A stretch of DNA of 64,000 nucleotides from Agrobacterium larrymoorei (GTDB taxonomy: Bacteria; Pseudomonadota; Alphaproteobacteria; Rhizobiales; Rhizobiaceae): positions 1 to 64,000 of the forward strand of contig NZ_CP039693.1 of the NCBI RefSeq assembly GCF_005145045.1, given 5' to 3'. The translations under genes were made by a program, and so were the position numbers. A model generated the notes under the pieces. The model saw nothing but the letters and a program-made list of their open reading frames with translations, had not been told where the DNA came from and did not search any database. Shown piece after piece: positions 55,895 to 64,000 of this stretch (position 1 is the stretch's first letter; every line of letters begins with the position of its first letter).

Positions 55895-56155
55895 ATGACT
55901 ATTCGTTCCTTCACTGTCGCCATCGGCGCCGTCATTCTTGGTCTTTCCTTTGCGGCAGGCACCGCCGAGGCTCAGTCCTCCGACGCAATGAAAAAGACCG
56001 ATACCATGAAGATGGATACGATGAAGAAGGACAACATGAAGACCGATAGCATGAAGATGGCTGGCAACAAGACCGACTGTATGCACAAGGCCGGCATGGA
56101 AAAGGACTCGATGAAAAAGTCCAACATGATGAAGAAATGCGACGCGATGAAATGA
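55895..56155 (+). CDS. Pentapeptide MXKDX repeat protein
   Basis: An 86-aa exported protein: signal peptide MTIRSFTVAIGAVILGLSFA, then about ten M-K-x-D-x/M-K-K-x-x repeats rich in Met and Lys. Methionine-rich periplasmic proteins of this sort are suspected metal-binding or oxidant-scavenging proteins. Start at 55895 with CGGGAG upstream. Followed by a strong terminator-like hairpin. Confidence 0.82.
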   Translation: MTIRSFTVAIGAVILGLSFAAGTAEAQSSDAMKKTDTMKMDTMKKDNMKTDSMKMAGNKTDCMHKAGMEKDSMKKSNMMKKCDAMK

Positions 56156-56161
56156 TCCTGT

Positions 56162-56195
56162 CCGCCCCCGCGAAACGTAACTTTTGCGGGGGCGG
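56162..56195 (+). terminator. Hairpin downstream of the MXKDX gene
   Basis: CCGCCCCCGC and GCGGGGGCGG form a perfect 10-bp stem with a 14-nt loop, followed by TTTCG. A stable, probably partial or attenuating terminator ahead of the cytochrome b gene. Confidence 0.7.
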
Positions 56196-56233
56196 TTTCG
56201 TATCGACGATAACGCTGGCGCTCGAGGGAAATT

Positions 56234-57088
56234 ATGGATGCGACCGCACAACCCGTCACTGGAAAACGAATTCTTATCAAGCGACACAGTCTGACCGTAC
56301 GCCTATCGCACTGGTTAACCGTTCTGTGCATGACCGTGCTGCTGTTTAGCGGACTGCAAATCTTCAACGCGCATCCGGCTCTCTATTGGGGTCAATATGG
56401 CGCCGATGACGACCCGGCTTTCATTGCCATGGACGCGGTGCAGGACGGCGACTGGGTAAAGGGCATGACCCGCATCGGCGACGTCTCTTTTGAGACCACC
56501 GGCTTCCTTGGCGTGTCCAATGTCGATGGGGAGCTCACGGCCCGCGGCTTTCCCGCCTGGCTGACGCTGCCGAGCTATCAGGATCTCGCCACCGGTCGGC
56601 GCTGGCACTTTTTCTTTGCCTGGCTCTTCGTCATCAACGGACTGATTTACATTGCCTATGGTTTCATTGCCCGTCATTTCCATCGGGACCTTTTGCCTAG
56701 GCGCGGTGAACTAGCGGCATCGCACCTCGTTCGAGAGGTGGCTGATCATGCTTGTCTGCGCTTTCCGAAAGGCGAAAAAGCGCGTCACTACAATGCTCTG
56801 CAGAAGCTCACCTATCTTCTGGTTATCTTTTTTCTGCTTCCCTTGATGATTGCAACCGGGCTGACAATGTCACCGGGTTTCAATGCCTTCGCGCCTTGGC
56901 TTCTGGATCTGTTTGGCGGTCGACAGTCGGCCCGGACACTGCATTTCATCACAGCCAGCGGGCTGATCGCCTTTGTCGTCATTCACATCGTGATGGTTCT
57001 GGTCTCCGGCGTATTGAATAATATGCGCTCGATGATCACCGGACGTTATGTCATCATCGAAGAGCAGGAAGGGGAGTTCAAGCCATGA
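56234..57088 (+). CDS. Cytochrome b561-type membrane subunit
   Basis: A 284-aa haem protein with four membrane helices and the expected histidines (RHSLTVRLSHWLTV, RWHFFFAWLFVINGLIYIAY, HFITASGLIAFVVIHIVMVL). It should pass quinol electrons to the molybdenum protein encoded next; the genes overlap (ATGA). This is the arrangement of thiosulfate/YedZ-like periplasmic reductases. Confidence 0.88.
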   Translation: MDATAQPVTGKRILIKRHSLTVRLSHWLTVLCMTVLLFSGLQIFNAHPALYWGQYGADDDPAFIAMDAVQDGDWVKGMTRIGDVSFETTGFLGVSNVDGELTARGFPAWLTLPSYQDLATGRRWHFFFAWLFVINGLIYIAYGFIARHFHRDLLPRRGELAASHLVREVADHACLRFPKGEKARHYNALQKLTYLLVIFFLLPLMIATGLTMSPGFNAFAPWLLDLFGGRQSARTLHFITASGLIAFVVIHIVMVLVSGVLNNMRSMITGRYVIIEEQEGEFKP

Positions 57089-57861
57089 GCCGTCTCATTA
57101 CCCGTCGCCGTTTCCTGATCGGATCAACGCTCACTGCATCCGCACTCGGCCTGAGTGGCTGCGACGCGCTCGTTCAGAACGATAAGGTTCAGACAACCCT
57201 GAAACTCGCCGAGGGCCTGACGAAGCGTGCGCAGCGCTTGCTGATCGGCGACAACACCTTGGCGCGCGAGTATACGCTCGCGGACATCTCGCCAGGTTTT
57301 CGCGCCAACGGCACAAGCATGCCCGACGGCGCGCAATATCATCAATTGTTGTCGACGCAATTTTTGCAGTGGCAGTTGGAGGTCGGTGGCCTCGTCGAGC
57401 GCCCAATCAAATTCTCCCTTGCAACCCTGAAGGCAATGCCGGCACGCAGCCAGATCACACGCCACGACTGCGTCGAAGGCTGGAGCGCGATCGGTCAGTG
57501 GACAGGTGTGCCGCTCGCTGCCGTTCTGGACAAGGTCAGCCTCAAGCCGGAAGCGCGTTATATCGTCTTTTACTGTGCCGACGAGTACGAAAAGACCCTG
57601 GATGGCAGCGGCTGGTATTACGAGAGCATCGATCTCGTTGATGCTTTTCATCCTCAAACCATTCTCGCCCATTCCATGAACGGGCGAGATCTCGAAGTCG
57701 CGCATGGCGCGCCGCTACGGCTGAGGGTCGAGCGGCAGCTTGGTTACAAGCAGGCTAAATATCTGATGCGCATCGAGGCCGTCGCGGATTTCTCCAATCT
57801 CTACGGCGGAAATGGCGGCTTCTGGGAGGATCGCGGCTACGAGTGGTACGCCGGAATATAG
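57085..57861 (+). CDS. Molybdopterin-dependent oxidoreductase (sulfite oxidase/MsrP-like fold), Tat-exported
   Basis: A 258-aa periplasmic Moco protein. The twin-arginine signal TRRRFLIGS is followed by a lipobox-like LSGC. The molybdenum-ligating Cys is in ITRHDCVEGWSAIGQW near residue 131, and AHGAPLRLRVERQLGYKQAK closes the domain. It lacks the C-terminal dimerisation domain of sulfite oxidase. Electrons come from the cytochrome b upstream. Substrate not evident; MsrP-like repair of oxidised methionine would fit the Met-rich protein nearby. Confidence 0.88.
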   Translation: MSRLITRRRFLIGSTLTASALGLSGCDALVQNDKVQTTLKLAEGLTKRAQRLLIGDNTLAREYTLADISPGFRANGTSMPDGAQYHQLLSTQFLQWQLEVGGLVERPIKFSLATLKAMPARSQITRHDCVEGWSAIGQWTGVPLAAVLDKVSLKPEARYIVFYCADEYEKTLDGSGWYYESIDLVDAFHPQTILAHSMNGRDLEVAHGAPLRLRVERQLGYKQAKYLMRIEAVADFSNLYGGNGGFWEDRGYEWYAGI

Positions 57862-57951
57862 GTCGAATTCAGATTTCCATAGCCAGCGGATTTTTCAGCC
57901 CGCCTCCGCCGGTCCTTCAGCAGACAGGGTTTGAAACACAAAGGAAGCACA

Positions 57952-58569
57952 ATGTTCTCAATCTCGAAAACAGGTTTTACCATTTTCGCCGGCGCGCTGG
58001 TCGCGTTGACGCTCGGCGGTGGCGCCAAGGCCGCCGATCAGGTTCGTGTCCGTGGCACCGTCGAAAGCCTTCAGGGCAACATGTTGTCCGTCAAAACGCG
58101 TGAAGGCAGCAGCGCAAAGATCATGCTGAAGGACGGCTGGAAGCTCTCCGGCGTCGCCAAGGCATCGGTTGATGATATCAAGCCAGGTGACTTCGTCGGT
58201 ATTGCATCACTGCCAACAGCGAGCGGGGGCGATGGCGCTTTGGAAGTGCTGATCTTTCCTTCAGCGATGAAAGGCACAGGCGAGGGGAGCTACGCCTGGG
58301 ACCTGAAGCCAAACAGCTCGATGACCAATGCGACTGTTGCCGACGCCGTAAAGTCTGTTGACGGTCATGCGGTGACCGTTAGCTACAAGGGTAAGGAGAA
58401 GAAGATCACCATTCCGGATGGCACGCCGGTTGTCACTTTTGCCAATGCTGCGGAAACCGACATCAAGCCTGGCGCAACCGTTTTCGTGCCCTCCGAAAAG
58501 GCAGACGACGGTTCGATGTCGAGCGGTCGTGTGGTTGTCGGCACGAATGGTGTCGTTCCGCCGATGTGA
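57952..58569 (+). CDS. Exported DUF5666-like beta protein
   Basis: A 205-aa protein with a signal peptide (TIFAGALVALTLGGGAKA) and two repeats of a beta-rich module (VRGTVESLQGNMLSVKTREG, VKSVDGHAVTVSYKGKEKKI). AAGGAAG precedes the ATG at 57952. Such repeats are typical of DUF5666-like envelope proteins. Third gene of the redox operon. Confidence 0.72.
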   Translation: MFSISKTGFTIFAGALVALTLGGGAKAADQVRVRGTVESLQGNMLSVKTREGSSAKIMLKDGWKLSGVAKASVDDIKPGDFVGIASLPTASGGDGALEVLIFPSAMKGTGEGSYAWDLKPNSSMTNATVADAVKSVDGHAVTVSYKGKEKKITIPDGTPVVTFANAAETDIKPGATVFVPSEKADDGSMSSGRVVVGTNGVVPPM

Positions 58570-59450
58570 GCGGAGGTGACCGCCTCAGGTAGACAGAGAC
58601 CGTCGGACGATAAAGGCCGGCGGTCGAAACATGCCAACAGGCGGAGCGCTTGGCTCGATACTCAAGCAAGGTTGGCAAGTATTGCCGTCCAGAGAGTGAT
58701 TAAGGCTGACGTGACTGGTCCTCGCCGAACCGCCGTCGGCGAAGCGCTCAGAAGCGACCGCCTGACCCGACCATAAGCGGCCGTATATCGCCTCGCTTCG
58801 GCCATGCGAAATACCGTCTATCGGCGAGTCCGGCGTGGGCCGTGGAAGAATTTACAGAAACCAAGGGGAAAATTGAGGAAGGCAGGAGGATTGCTGAAAC
58901 TAATGGTTCGCCGCGTTCGTAACTCGTCGGAAAGCAAGGCCTGAACGTGGGAGCGAAAGGTCGCGCAAGGCGCTCAGGATCAAAGCGCGCTGCTGAACTC
59001 GCGGGATTGCTCTGCTTCGGAATCGAATAGACCAGTATCGGCTGGAGGCCATGGCAATGTCGGAGTTGACCACATGAGGACCTGTCCCATTGCCCATCCT
59101 GCCACGCTCATAGTGTTCGTCGCGATCAGCTTCTGCCGGTTAAGCATCATGGAGAGCCGCTTTCGCTCCTTGCCATTGGATCGATCGGGCAACACTCAGA
59201 AGCCATTCGACGGTGCTGACGCCCGGGGGCTGATCGGGAGAACTCTTCTATCGACAGTTACGGCAGGATCCGGTTTCTGGCTCATTCGACGCCAGTTGAA
59301 AACCTTTGATGCGTCGCGATGAACAATATTCGGGCCAATCGCCGATCATGGACTGACAGAAGTAGCGTCTTTGTCGGGTCTACCGCCCGTCGCTCCTTGT
59401 TTTTTCCAGAAGCCACCTCCTATATGGTTGGAGTGGCAAGGTTTTCTTCA
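58570..59450. other. Intergenic region ahead of the second ECF gene
   Basis: No supported gene in about 880 bp. It probably holds the promoter of the second ECF operon. Confidence 0.4.
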
Positions 59451-59993
59451 ATGCAAAGCAACGACATCGAAGTTTTGATCAATCGTGTCGCGATGGGAGA
59501 CCGCGCCGCCTTTGTCGCACTTTACCAGGCGACTAGCCCAAAATTGATGGGCGTATGTTTGCGCATCCTTAAAAATCGCAGCGATGCTGAAGAGGCGCTG
59601 CAAGAAATATACATCAAGATCTGGCAACGTGCGAAAACCTTCGCGACCGGACATAGCGGTCCGTTTGCGTGGCTTGCGACAATCGCGCGCAACCACGCGA
59701 TCGATACGATCCGCGCCCGCAAACCAGTTTCCGATGATCTCGACGCAGCATATGATCTTGCGGATGACACAACCCCGAACCCAGAGCAGCGCATGGGCAT
59801 CGTCGATGAGGGCCGCAGGATCGACAGATGCATGGCAGAGCTCGATCCGGCACATGCCAGCGCAGTTCGTCGCGCCTATGTCGAGGGCCTGAGCTACACC
59901 GAACTTGCAGACGACCTGCGGGTCCCGCTGAATACGGTGCGCACCTGGCTGCGCCGTAGTCTCCTCAAGCTTAAGGAGTGCATCCAGCGATGA
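59451..59993 (+). CDS. ECF-family RNA polymerase sigma factor (second)
   Basis: A 180-aa ECF factor. I start at ATG 59451 (MQSNDIEVLINRVAMGDRAA), the normal family length; the frame is open further upstream. Regions 2 (ALQEIYIKIWQRAKTF, FAWLATIARNHAIDTIRARK) and 4 (EGLSYTELADDLRVPLNTVRTWLRRSLLKLK) are clear. Overlaps the next gene (ATGA). Confidence 0.9.
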   Translation: MQSNDIEVLINRVAMGDRAAFVALYQATSPKLMGVCLRILKNRSDAEEALQEIYIKIWQRAKTFATGHSGPFAWLATIARNHAIDTIRARKPVSDDLDAAYDLADDTTPNPEQRMGIVDEGRRIDRCMAELDPAHASAVRRAYVEGLSYTELADDLRVPLNTVRTWLRRSLLKLKECIQR

Positions 59994-60703
59994 CGCGTGA
60001 TCCTGGCTCAAGCGAGCACTCTAAAGATGAAATCCTGGCAGGCGAATATGTCTTGGGTGTTCTGTCCATCGAAGGAAGAAGGATGGTCGAGCGCCGCATG
60101 GCCGGCGATGAGGCGTTTTCGCAAATCGTTGCGCGCTGGCAGGCCGACATGGAGTCCTTCAATCAGGACTACGACGAAGTAACGCCTCGCGCCGCCGTGC
60201 TGGAACAGCTTGAACAGCGTCTCTTCGCAGCACCGCAGACGAATAAGGTGAACGTCAGCCTTTGGAATTCAATGGCTTTCTGGCGTTGGCTTTCACTCGG
60301 CACCTCCGTAGCCGCTGCTGCCGCCCTGATCTACGCGTCGGGTATCGCGTCGCCACCTTCTCGGGATGGTAAGCTGGTTGCGGAACTCTCGGCACCCAGT
60401 AATTCCGTCAACATGCTGGCGTCCTACGATGCTGAAAGCGGGCGAATGCGCATCGTACCTGTCGCGGCAGGGCGCGCGCAGGAGAAATCGCTGGAGCTCT
60501 GGCTTGTCCCTGGGCAAGGGGATCCCTTCTCGCTCGGCATATTGCCGGCAGATACGGGCGGAGAACTGGTCATTCCATCGGACATGCGTGATCGTCTGAG
60601 CGGGGGCGCAACGCTTGCAGTATCGCTGGAACCGTTCGGCGGCTCGCCCACAGGCAAGCCGACCGGAGCGATCGTGGCGAGCGGCACGGCAAGAAGCCTC
60701 TGA
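59990..60703 (+). CDS. RskA-type anti-sigma factor
   Basis: A 237-aa anti-sigma K factor with a cytoplasmic zinc-less N-domain (EILAGEYVLGVLSIEGRRMV), a single membrane helix (WLSLGTSVAAAAALIYASGI) and a periplasmic RskA domain ending SLEPFGGSPTGKPTGAIVAS. It should sequester the sigma factor encoded just upstream. Confidence 0.9.
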   Translation: MTRDPGSSEHSKDEILAGEYVLGVLSIEGRRMVERRMAGDEAFSQIVARWQADMESFNQDYDEVTPRAAVLEQLEQRLFAAPQTNKVNVSLWNSMAFWRWLSLGTSVAAAAALIYASGIASPPSRDGKLVAELSAPSNSVNMLASYDAESGRMRIVPVAAGRAQEKSLELWLVPGQGDPFSLGILPADTGGELVIPSDMRDRLSGGATLAVSLEPFGGSPTGKPTGAIVASGTARSL

Positions 60704-60763
60704 GCTTTCGCTTTCCGGTGCGATGGGCTGCGCGATGGCACAAGGCACCTATTTGGAGGGGAG

Positions 60764-61189
60764 ATGGGATACTCCGTGGCTGCCTATCTGAGGACGGAAG
60801 CTTGCCGGCGCAAATGCGCGACAGGGCTCGCCTGCCTGTATGGCTTCGTCGGCACGATGCACCTTCTGTGGCCGACGCCATTTCTGAAAATCACGCCGGA
60901 TTGGGTTCCGTCGCCGCATTTGGTGATTTTGCTGACAGGTCTCTGCGAAGTCGCTGGTGCGGTGGGGATCGTAACCGCACGACTTCAGCGGGCCGCAGGC
61001 ATTGGTCTGGCGCTTTATGCGGTCTGTGTTTTTCCGGCGAATATCAAACACGCGATCGATGCGCTTTCTGGTGACCCGTCGGTGTGGGAGTGGATCTACC
61101 ACCTTTTGCGCCTACCCCTCCAGCCCGTCCTGATATGGTTGCCTTTGTTTGCTGGCCGCGTGGTGAGGTGGCCACAGCAAGCGAGATGA
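60764..61189 (+). CDS. DoxX-family membrane protein
   Basis: A 141-aa protein with four predicted membrane helices (GLACLYGFVGTMHLLWPTPF; LVILLTGLCEVAGAVGIV; GIGLALYAVCVFPANIKHAI; LPLQPVLIWLPLFAG). DoxX relatives are linked with thiol and oxidative stress. Follows the anti-sigma gene by 60 bp. Confidence 0.8.
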   Translation: MGYSVAAYLRTEACRRKCATGLACLYGFVGTMHLLWPTPFLKITPDWVPSPHLVILLTGLCEVAGAVGIVTARLQRAAGIGLALYAVCVFPANIKHAIDALSGDPSVWEWIYHLLRLPLQPVLIWLPLFAGRVVRWPQQAR

Positions 61190-61320
61190 TCGTGTAAAAT
61201 AATTTGACGGCTCTGAAACTTCTTCTCAAGCCGTTCCGTAACCTTCTTGTCCCGGAAGAGGGAAGCCGACCCTTAGGAGATGCAGCCTTGCATCTGGGTG
61301 ATCGGCCAGGAGGAATCACC

Positions 61321-61878
61321 ATGTTCAAGCTCGCAATCCGTTTCGCAGCCTGCGCCACCGCAATCGCGATCGCTGCTGGCAGCGCGTACGCAGCCAATCC
61401 AAAGGTCGGCGGCGCCGCGATGTACGAAGACAAGAACATCGTGGAAAACGCGATGAACTCGAAGGACCACACGACGCTTGTGGCCGCCGTCAAGGCAGCC
61501 GGCCTGGTCGAGACGCTGCAAGGAAAGGGGCCATTTACCGTGTTCGCCCCGACGAATGAAGCGTTCGCAGCTCTTCCCAAGGGAACCGTCGACACACTCC
61601 TGAAGCCTGAGAACAAGGCACAGTTGACCAAGGTCCTGACCTGCCACGTCGTCGCAGCCAATGCCATGTCAACGGCGATCGAGAAGATGATCAAGGACGA
61701 CAAGGGCACTCATGACGTCAAGACCGTCGGTGGCTGCGTTTTGAAGGCCAAGGAAAGCATGGGCAAGATTACGCTGACCGATGAAAACGGCAATGTCGCG
61801 CATGTCACGATCGCCGACGTGAAGCAGTCGAACGGCGTCATTCACGTCATCGACAAGGTGCTTCTGCCAAAGATGTAA
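61321..61878 (+). CDS. Fasciclin (FAS1) domain protein
   Basis: A 185-aa exported protein. Start at 61321 with AGGAGGAA; signal peptide (CATAIAIAAGSAYA). One FAS1 domain: TTLVAAVKAAGLVETLQGKG, GPFTVFAPTNEAFAALPKGT and the final GVIHVIDKVLLPKM. An envelope protein often found under ECF control. Confidence 0.92.
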   Translation: MFKLAIRFAACATAIAIAAGSAYAANPKVGGAAMYEDKNIVENAMNSKDHTTLVAAVKAAGLVETLQGKGPFTVFAPTNEAFAALPKGTVDTLLKPENKAQLTKVLTCHVVAANAMSTAIEKMIKDDKGTHDVKTVGGCVLKAKESMGKITLTDENGNVAHVTIADVKQSNGVIHVIDKVLLPKM

Positions 61879-61899
61879 TTTGCGTCCTTGAATTGAGAT

Positions 61900-61923
61900 A
61901 AAGCCGGATCGCAAACCGGCTTT
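61900..61923 (+). terminator. Intrinsic terminator after the fasciclin gene
   Basis: AAAGCCGG and CCGGCTTT form an 8-bp stem with an 8-nt loop, followed by ATTTTC. Confidence 0.85.
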
Positions 61924-62032
61924 ATTTTCATTGAGCCAAGGCCCGCAGCAGGCTTGCTTTAATTAGCTGAACAGCAAACCGTCCAGCAATGCGTCAAGTT
62001 TTCCTCGGCACGATCGACCTGTCCGATTTCGC

Positions 62033-62460
62033 TTATTTATTGTCGACGGGGGCAACAAGAGGGTCGGTGGTTCGATTCGGTTCAAGAGCAATGGTACGAC
62101 TCGATATTTCGACATGCCTGTAAGGTTCGACTTCTCTTGCTCTGGGGCAGGTCGGCAAGGCGCCACCCCCTTTCCCGCTCCTTTTAACCGTTTAGAGAGC
62201 AAGGTCGGCGAGACGTAGTAGATCTTCAAGTTCAGCTTGCTCACCGGAATCGATCGCAATTCCATGGATGCTCCGACGCATATTTCCACCCGAACGTTCA
62301 GTGGCGCTTGAAGATTACACAACTCTGCGTTTGCTATCGACGAGATAAGATCGAGTTCCGAACCGTCGCTTCTGAGACCAATCATAAACTCGTCTCCACC
62401 AAGTCTACCGACTAGGTTACAAGGCGCGCATCGGAAACGAACCGCACCAGCGACTTGCAG
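62033..62460 (-). pseudogene. GGDEF diguanylate cyclase remnant
   Basis: LQVAGAVRFRCAPCNLVGRLGGDEFMIGLR is recognisable on the minus strand (signature LVGRLGGDEF near 62420). A single-base deletion after the GASM codons (near 62262) shifts the frame; the expected IAIDSGEQAELEDLLRLAD then leads to LAL followed by TAA where Tyr is expected, and TVKRSGKGGG continues to a stop at 62033. The N-terminal part of the gene is missing upstream of about 62460. Confidence 0.8.
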
Positions 62461-62668
62461 CGTTTAGACAACGTTAGCGAATTCTTTGCCGTGATCCATC
62501 AGGCTCTCCGATTGACCGATCGTAACGAAAGATGTCTGCCTCGCAAGACCATCAAAACAGCTCACACGTTTTGATCGGTATCCCTCCGGCGTGGACCGCC
62601 TTGCGAGTTTTTGGCGATAACGTGATTTTGCGCTCTTGAGAGTGGACTTAAGAGCGCAATGAGGAACT

Positions 62669-63010
62669 ATGGCACAGGCCATTTTGCTGACGGGTCAAGA
62701 ACGGCGTCGTCGTTGGTCACCGGACCGACGGCTGGAAATTCTGGAGGCAGCATTTGCTCCTGGGGCAAATGTCTCGGAGGTAGCGCGTCGTTTTGATGTT
62801 TCGACGGGGCTGCTCTACACGTGGCGGCGCCAAGCGCTGACTGTGAAAGATGGGCCTGCTTTTGTGCCGGCAACAGTTCTGGATGTTTCTAGCGGTGGCG
62901 ATGGTGGTGCGGCAACCATAGTTGTGGACTTTGCGAACTGTATCAAGGTGAGGATTGCCTCCGGCGTGCCTTGTGATCTTGCCGCTGCAGTGATGCGAGC
63001 GCTCAAATGA
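62669..63010 (+). CDS. tnpA: IS66 protein TnpA (second element)
   Basis: A 113-aa Orf1 with RRRRWSPDRRLEILEAAFAP and an HTH (VSEVARRFDVSTGLLYTWRR). First gene of a second, different IS66 element; its left terminal repeat is not clear to me but lies between about 62461 and 62668. Confidence 0.92.
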   Translation: MAQAILLTGQERRRRWSPDRRLEILEAAFAPGANVSEVARRFDVSTGLLYTWRRQALTVKDGPAFVPATVLDVSSGGDGGAATIVVDFANCIKVRIASGVPCDLAAAVMRALK

Positions 63011-63354
63011 TCCCGATCAGTTCGAGCGTGCGGGTTTGGATTGCGAGCGGCCATTGCGATATGCGCAAGGGAATGCAGGGTCTTGCTCTGATCGTGCAGG
63101 AAGGTCTTGGTCGTGATCCGTTCAAGGGGGACGTTTTTGTTTTCCGCGGTAAAAGCGGCCGGCTGATCAAGGCTCTTTGGCATGACGGAATTGGGCTTTC
63201 GCTGTACGCAAAGCGGCTCGAGCGTGGCCGTTTTATTTGGCCGGTGACTGAGGGCGGAGCAATTGCGCTGACGGCTGGCCAGATGTCCTACTTGCTTGAG
63301 GGAATTGACTGGCGAAACCCGCAGCAGACATGGCGTCCGACGAGCGCTGGATAG
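63007..63354 (+). CDS. tnpB: IS66 protein TnpB (second element)
   Basis: A 115-aa Orf2 (MIPISSSVRVWIASGHCDMR; VFRGKSGRLIKALWHDGIGL). Start overlaps the tnpA stop (ATGA). Confidence 0.93.
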   Translation: MIPISSSVRVWIASGHCDMRKGMQGLALIVQEGLGRDPFKGDVFVFRGKSGRLIKALWHDGIGLSLYAKRLERGRFIWPVTEGGAIALTAGQMSYLLEGIDWRNPQQTWRPTSAG

Positions 63355-63432
63355 CGAATTTTGGCGAGGATTTGCCGCCATTGCCATCAAGAAAAGCTGT
63401 GCAAATCAGGGGTTTTGTGATTCACTTCGAGC

Positions 63433-64000
63433 ATGGAACCGGGCTTCGAAAATCACCGCGATCATGCTGCTGCTCTTGAAGCAGAATTGGCGACAGCGCG
63501 GGCGGAGCGTGCTGCTGCTTTGGCCGAATTGGCTGTTGCCAAGGCCAAGGAGGCCGACGATCAGGCCATCATTCTTCGCCAGAAAGTCTATATCGAAAAG
63601 CTGCAACGGGAGCTTCGCGGTCAGAAGTCGGAACGGACGGCGCGGCTGATTGCGCAGATGGAGCTGATGCTGGAGGACGCCGAAGCGACGGCGACCGAAG
63701 ATGAGCTTGCCGCCGAAATGGCCGTTGCTGCAGCATCTGCGATTGCGGTCACCGGCTTTACGCGCAAGCGGCCGGTCAAGAAGCCATTCCCGGAACATCT
63801 GCCGCGTGAGCGTGTTGTGGTGCCAGGGCCGGTTGCCTGCAGTTGCTGTGGCGGTGAACGGCTTCGCAAGCTCGGCGAAGACATCACCGAAACGATGGAG
63901 AGCGTACCGCGGAGCTGGAAGGTCATTCAGACGGTGCGGGAAAAGTTCACCTGCCGTGACTGCGAGAAGATCAGCCAGGCACCTGCACCCTTCCATGTCA
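63433..64000 (+). CDS. tnpC: IS66 transposase TnpC (partial, runs off the window)
   Basis: From ATG 63433 (MEPGFENHRDHAAALEAELA) at least 189 residues are visible: a coiled-coil/leucine-zipper helix, a basic linker (TRKRPVKKPFPEHLPRERVV) and zinc-binding pairs (CSCCGGERL; FTCRDCEKIS). The catalytic core lies beyond the window end. Differs clearly from the TnpC at 26184. Confidence 0.9.
   Translation, partial: MEPGFENHRDHAAALEAELATARAERAAALAELAVAKAKEADDQAIILRQKVYIEKLQRELRGQKSERTARLIAQMELMLEDAEATATEDELAAEMAVAAASAIAVTGFTRKRPVKKPFPEHLPRERVVVPGPVACSCCGGERLRKLGEDITETMESVPRSWKVIQTVREKFTCRDCEKISQAPAPFHV

Overview
The window reads as the first 64 kb of a low-copy plasmid or chromid from an alphaproteobacterium of the Rhizobiales, most likely Rhizobiaceae (Agrobacterium/Rhizobium type). 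The first base is the A of the repA start codon, a common way to orient a finished repABC replicon. A complete repA-repB-repC operon with its antisense RNA, rhizobial families (DUF6894, the DUF1612/RHE_PE00001-type protein), an Agrobacterium-like T6SS vgrG cargo cluster and NrsF/RskA-type ECF modules support this.

Layout. 1-3.7 kb: repABC. 3.8-9.7 kb: a D,D-carboxypeptidase, then a small metabolic locus (NitT/TauT-type ABC transporter whose permease has an in-frame amber codon, a PrpF/GalD-like tautomerase and a divergent LysR regulator). 9.7-13.4 kb: three copies of a 16-bp palindrome, then four decayed minus-strand genes (haem-binding/FABP-like protein, sugar-phosphate isomerase, IolE-like dehydratase, FAD-sorbitol-dehydrogenase-type small subunit), apparently a dead polyol/sugar oxidation operon. 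14-17.4 kb: two paralogous Crp/Fnr regulators and a VapBC module.

17.4-41.9 kb is a mobile region bracketed by two near-identical tyrosine recombinase genes in direct orientation. It holds a Tn3-family transposon with a nonsense codon in tnpA, an IS-truncated ParB-like gene, an ADP-ribosylglycohydrolase, a complete IS66 element with an 8-bp target duplication, and an orphan T6SS cargo operon (vgrG, DUF2169, DUF4150/PAAR-like, unknown, Rhs, immunity candidate). The Rhs protein ends in a predicted ADP-ribosyltransferase toxin, so the nearby ADP-ribosylglycohydrolase is a candidate enzymatic immunity factor.

41.9-53.8 kb is a defence island. Its centrepiece (42.1-46.1 kb) is an XRE regulator divergent from five genes: a HhH-GPD DNA glycosylase, a 131-aa protein with a disordered N-terminus, a PfkB-kinase/nucleoside-2-deoxyribosyltransferase fusion, a QueC-like enzyme and an Mrr-like nuclease. 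The last four are packed together, and the last three junctions are ATGA/GTGA overlaps. The combination recalls the accessory genes of type IV CBASS, but no nucleotide cyclase or TGT is visible; I regard it as the best candidate for an undescribed system. Around it lie a broken UvrD-like helicase, an AbiE module with a nonsense codon in the toxin, a WYL regulator, a TIR protein lacking its first motif and a small HNH protein.

54.5-61.9 kb: two ECF sigma/anti-sigma pairs enclosing a periplasmic redox and envelope set (MXKDX-repeat protein, cytochrome b, Tat-exported molybdopterin oxidoreductase, DUF5666-like protein, DoxX, fasciclin). The window ends in a decayed GGDEF gene and a second IS66 element that runs off the end. 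I saw no rRNA, tRNA or CRISPR array.
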